From the NCBI GenBank assembly GCA_024638905.1, contig JAHEJH010000132.1, positions 1-6,515 on the forward strand: DNA of 6,515 nucleotides, given 5' to 3'. Source of the stretch: Luminiphilus sp. (lineage in GTDB: Bacteria > Pseudomonadota > Gammaproteobacteria > Pseudomonadales > Halieaceae). The notes under the pieces are model-generated. The model saw only the letters and a program-made list of their open reading frames with translations, was not told the origin of the DNA and ran no database searches. Both the position numbers and the translations under genes were made by a program. Position 1 is the first letter of the stretch; every line of letters starts with the position of its first letter. Below, in pieces: positions 5,270 through 6,515 of the stretch.

Positions 5270-6157
5270 ATGACACCTGAAGATTTCACGCCCATCCGCA
5301 GTTTCCTGTTCACACCCGCGAATCATCCCCGGCGCGTGGAAAAGGTTTTTGAGGTGGGCGCCGATGCCGTCATCCTAGATTTGGAAGATGCCGTGGCAAT
5401 CAGTGAAAAGCCCGCTGCGCGGCAATGCGTGGTGGATGCTTTCACCGCTCGTCCCAACAGCGGTGCGCGACACTACGTTCGCGTCAACAGCATCGATACG
5501 CCTTATTGCGCTGAGGACATCAAAGCCACCGTCGGGCCATGGCTCGATGGTGTGGTGTTGCCAAAAGTGGAGTCGCGGGCGTGTCTCGATGAGCTGGAAA
5601 ACTTGCTCGCCGCTGCCGAGACGGCGCAGGGCATGGCTGTGGGCAGCTTGGACCTGATGCCGATCATTGAAACGGCAGCAGGGGTAGAGCGAGCGAGAAA
5701 GATTGCCACTGCCGACAGTCGCATCAAGCGCATGGCGTTTGGCGGCGGGGACTACACGCTGGATCTGAATTACGAATGGAACGCTGATGAATCGGTGTTG
5801 GCTTATGCGCGAGCAAAGCTGTCTCATGCCGCGCGTCTGGGCAATCTAGAGCCGCCGATCGACACGGTGGTGTTGCAGATCAAAGATGATGAGCGGTTTA
5901 TGCAGTCCGCACGCCACGGCAAACAGTTCGGCTTTGGCGGCAAACTCTGTATCCACCCTGCCCAGATTCCCTTAACTCATCAAGTATTCACACCCTCCGA
6001 CGAGGAAATTGCCCATGCCCGGGCAGTGGTGGCGGCGTTTGAGGCCGCAGAGGCAGAGGGCTCGGCGTCTATCCAGTTGGACGGTTATTTCATTGATTAC
6101 CCCATTGTTTATAAGAGTCAGCGCATTCTGGCGCTGGCCGACAGCTTGCTGAGTTAA
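5270..6157 (+). CDS. CitE-like CoA-ester lyase (HpcH/HpaI/CitE family; citramalyl-, malyl- or methylmalyl-CoA lyase type)
   Basis: A 295-residue TIM-barrel Mg-dependent C-C lyase of normal length. Family marks: RSFLFTPANHPRRVEK (10-25), DLEDAV (37-42), R71 in YVRVN, PKVE (98-101), E134 in PIIETAAGV and D161 in FGGGDYTLDL as the two expected Mg ligands, PPIDTV (195-200) and GKLCIHPAQI (from 224). The stand-alone subunit, without citrate lyase partners nearby, points to the CoA-ester lyases that split beta-hydroxyacyl-CoAs such as (S)-citramalyl-CoA, malyl-CoA or beta-methylmalyl-CoA. Next to a mesaconyl/itaconyl-CoA-type hydratase, citramalyl-CoA or methylmalyl-CoA are the likeliest substrates, as for M. 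tuberculosis Rv2498c. The start ATG 5270 lies one base after the GntR stop, with GGA at 5258-5260, and the protein begins right before the family's first strand. A reading from 5144 would run 125 bp into gntR and is rejected. Translation is probably coupled to gntR. Confidence 0.93.
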   Translation: MTPEDFTPIRSFLFTPANHPRRVEKVFEVGADAVILDLEDAVAISEKPAARQCVVDAFTARPNSGARHYVRVNSIDTPYCAEDIKATVGPWLDGVVLPKVESRACLDELENLLAAAETAQGMAVGSLDLMPIIETAAGVERARKIATADSRIKRMAFGGGDYTLDLNYEWNADESVLAYARAKLSHAARLGNLEPPIDTVVLQIKDDERFMQSARHGKQFGFGGKLCIHPAQIPLTHQVFTPSDEEIAHARAVVAAFEAAEAEGSASIQLDGYFIDYPIVYKSQRILALADSLLS

Positions 6158-6163
6158 GGGTTT

Positions 6164-6188
6164 GATGGCCGGCTGATCAGTCGGCATC
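6164..6188 (+). terminator. Hairpin after the CitE-like gene, no T-run
   Basis: Nine contiguous pairs form around the centre 6176/6177 (GCCGGCTGA, 6168-6176, with TCAGTCGGC, 6177-6185; one G·T pair). After a bulged G at 6167 there are three more pairs (GAT with ATC). The innermost bases would form the loop. It begins 6 nt after the lyase stop codon, where a terminator would be expected, but no T-tract follows. It may be a weak terminator, a 3'-end stabiliser, or a DNA dyad upstream of the next promoter. Confidence 0.4.
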
Positions 6189-6203
6189 TGAAAGCGGTTC
6201 GTG

Positions 6204-6209
6204 TATCAT
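6204..6209 (+). promoter_or_regulatory. Proposed -10 element of the MmgE/PrpD gene
   Basis: TATCAT differs from TATAAT at one base. It stands at the same place relative to the TGTCYGGACA dyad as TAAAAT does in the gntR promoter. No recognisable -35 lies 16-18 nt upstream, which hints at a weak or activator-assisted promoter. Confidence 0.4.
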
Positions 6210-6219
6210 GTCCGGACAT
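6208..6219. promoter_or_regulatory. Proposed GntR operator 2 (perfect 12-bp palindrome ATGTCCGGACAT)
   Basis: ATGTCCGGACAT is its own reverse complement. Its core TGTCCGGACA (6209-6218) equals operator 1 except for one central base. It lies 14 nt before the start codon and overlaps the proposed -10. A second TCCGGA follows at 6221-6226, exactly 10 bp after the TCCGGA of the palindrome, and runs into the Shine-Dalgarno. A repressor here would block the MmgE/PrpD promoter. Confidence 0.65.
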
Positions 6220-6233
6220 TTCCGGAGCCGCTC

Positions 6234-6515
6234 ATGCAAGTATCACCGCTTACCCACCAAACCGCACCGCTGAGTCGCGCAATCGCTGACAGGGCCATCG
6301 CCCTAGAGCGGGATCAGGTGCCGCAGGATGTGTGGGAATACCTCAAGTTGTGTCTAGCCGACGCGGTGGGGATTGCCTTCGCCTCGCGTGCCTACGATTT
6401 TGCCCATAAATCGCTGGATTCGCTGAATCTGCTGGGCAGCGAGGGCATCTCGACCATTATTGGCCAGTCCACAACCGTCTCGCTGCGTGATGCAGCCTTG
6501 ATGAACGGGCTGTTG
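6234..6515 (+). CDS. MmgE/PrpD family protein (2-methylcitrate dehydratase / cis-aconitate decarboxylase family), N-terminal part, 3' end outside the window
   Basis: The frame from ATG 6234 stays open to the window edge (94 codons; the family is usually about 450 residues). GGAG at 6224-6227 lies 6 nt upstream. The N-terminal helical domain is recognisable: a VPQDVWEYLKLCLADAVGIA stretch (helix followed by the conserved D-x-x-G segment), then GISTIIGQSTTVSLRDAALMNGLL, matching the family pattern of a TIIG strand followed by AAxxNG. The family includes 2-methylcitrate dehydratase, cis-aconitate decarboxylase (making itaconate), iminodisuccinate epimerase and many members of unknown role; the catalytic residues lie beyond the visible part. 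It follows the CitE-like gene after 76 nt and has its own operator dyad, so it is probably induced together with the GntR operon. It may make or isomerise the dicarboxylic acid that the other enzymes degrade, but this is inference. Confidence 0.9.
   Translation, partial: MQVSPLTHQTAPLSRAIADRAIALERDQVPQDVWEYLKLCLADAVGIAFASRAYDFAHKSLDSLNLLGSEGISTIIGQSTTVSLRDAALMNGLL

Noticed and set aside
1..6515. CRISPR arrays, tRNA or rRNA genes, insertion sequences, phage or plasmid genes
   Set aside because: No regularly spaced repeats, no cloverleaf-like stretch, no terminal inverted repeats and no transposase or integrase frame were seen. Nearly all bases belong to metabolic genes.

Overview
The window looks like chromosomal DNA from a gammaproteobacterium, by inference a marine heterotroph of the Halieaceae/Spongiibacteraceae kind. 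The reasons are a moderately high GC content, tightly packed genes, Shine-Dalgarno sequences of the AAGGAG/AGGAG type, and an accessory set of acyl-CoA catabolic enzymes. The taxonomic guess rests on gene content and base composition only. No RNA gene, insertion sequence, CRISPR array or phage gene was seen.

Layout: (1) 1-1028, the 3' part of an AceE-type (homodimeric) 2-oxoacid dehydrogenase E1 gene, + strand. (2) After a 104-bp gap with a strong hairpin come an HMG-CoA lyase-family gene (1133-2029) and a nitroreductase (2038-2706), both +. (3) On the - strand, a MaoC-like enoyl-CoA hydratase (4367-3879) is followed after 23 nt by an acyl-CoA dehydrogenase (3855-2707). The dehydrogenase stop codon abuts the nitroreductase stop with no gap. 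(4) Divergent from the hydratase, on +, a GntR-family (HutC/UTRA type) regulator (4465-5268) is followed after one base by a CitE-like CoA-ester lyase (5270-6157). (5) From 6234 to the window end lies the 5' part of an MmgE/PrpD-family gene.

How they may fit together: an acyl-CoA dehydrogenase, a hydratase of the mesaconyl/itaconyl-CoA type and a CitE-like lyase can act in order (oxidise, hydrate, cleave) on a branched short dicarboxylyl-CoA or leucine-type intermediate. The HMG-CoA lyase homologue, the E1 and the MmgE/PrpD protein belong to families working on neighbouring metabolites. The set recalls the Mycobacterium tuberculosis leucine/itaconate locus (BkdABC, Rv2498c CitE-like lyase, Rv2499c MaoC, FadE19). 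The exact substrate is not determined by the sequence.

The most notable non-coding signal is a shared dyad, TGTCYGGACA. It occurs just upstream of the GntR gene (4427-4436) and just upstream of the MmgE/PrpD gene (6209-6218). In both places its first T is also the last base of a plausible -10 hexamer. This is the arrangement expected of a repressor operator and suggests that the GntR protein controls both promoters, and so defines a regulon.
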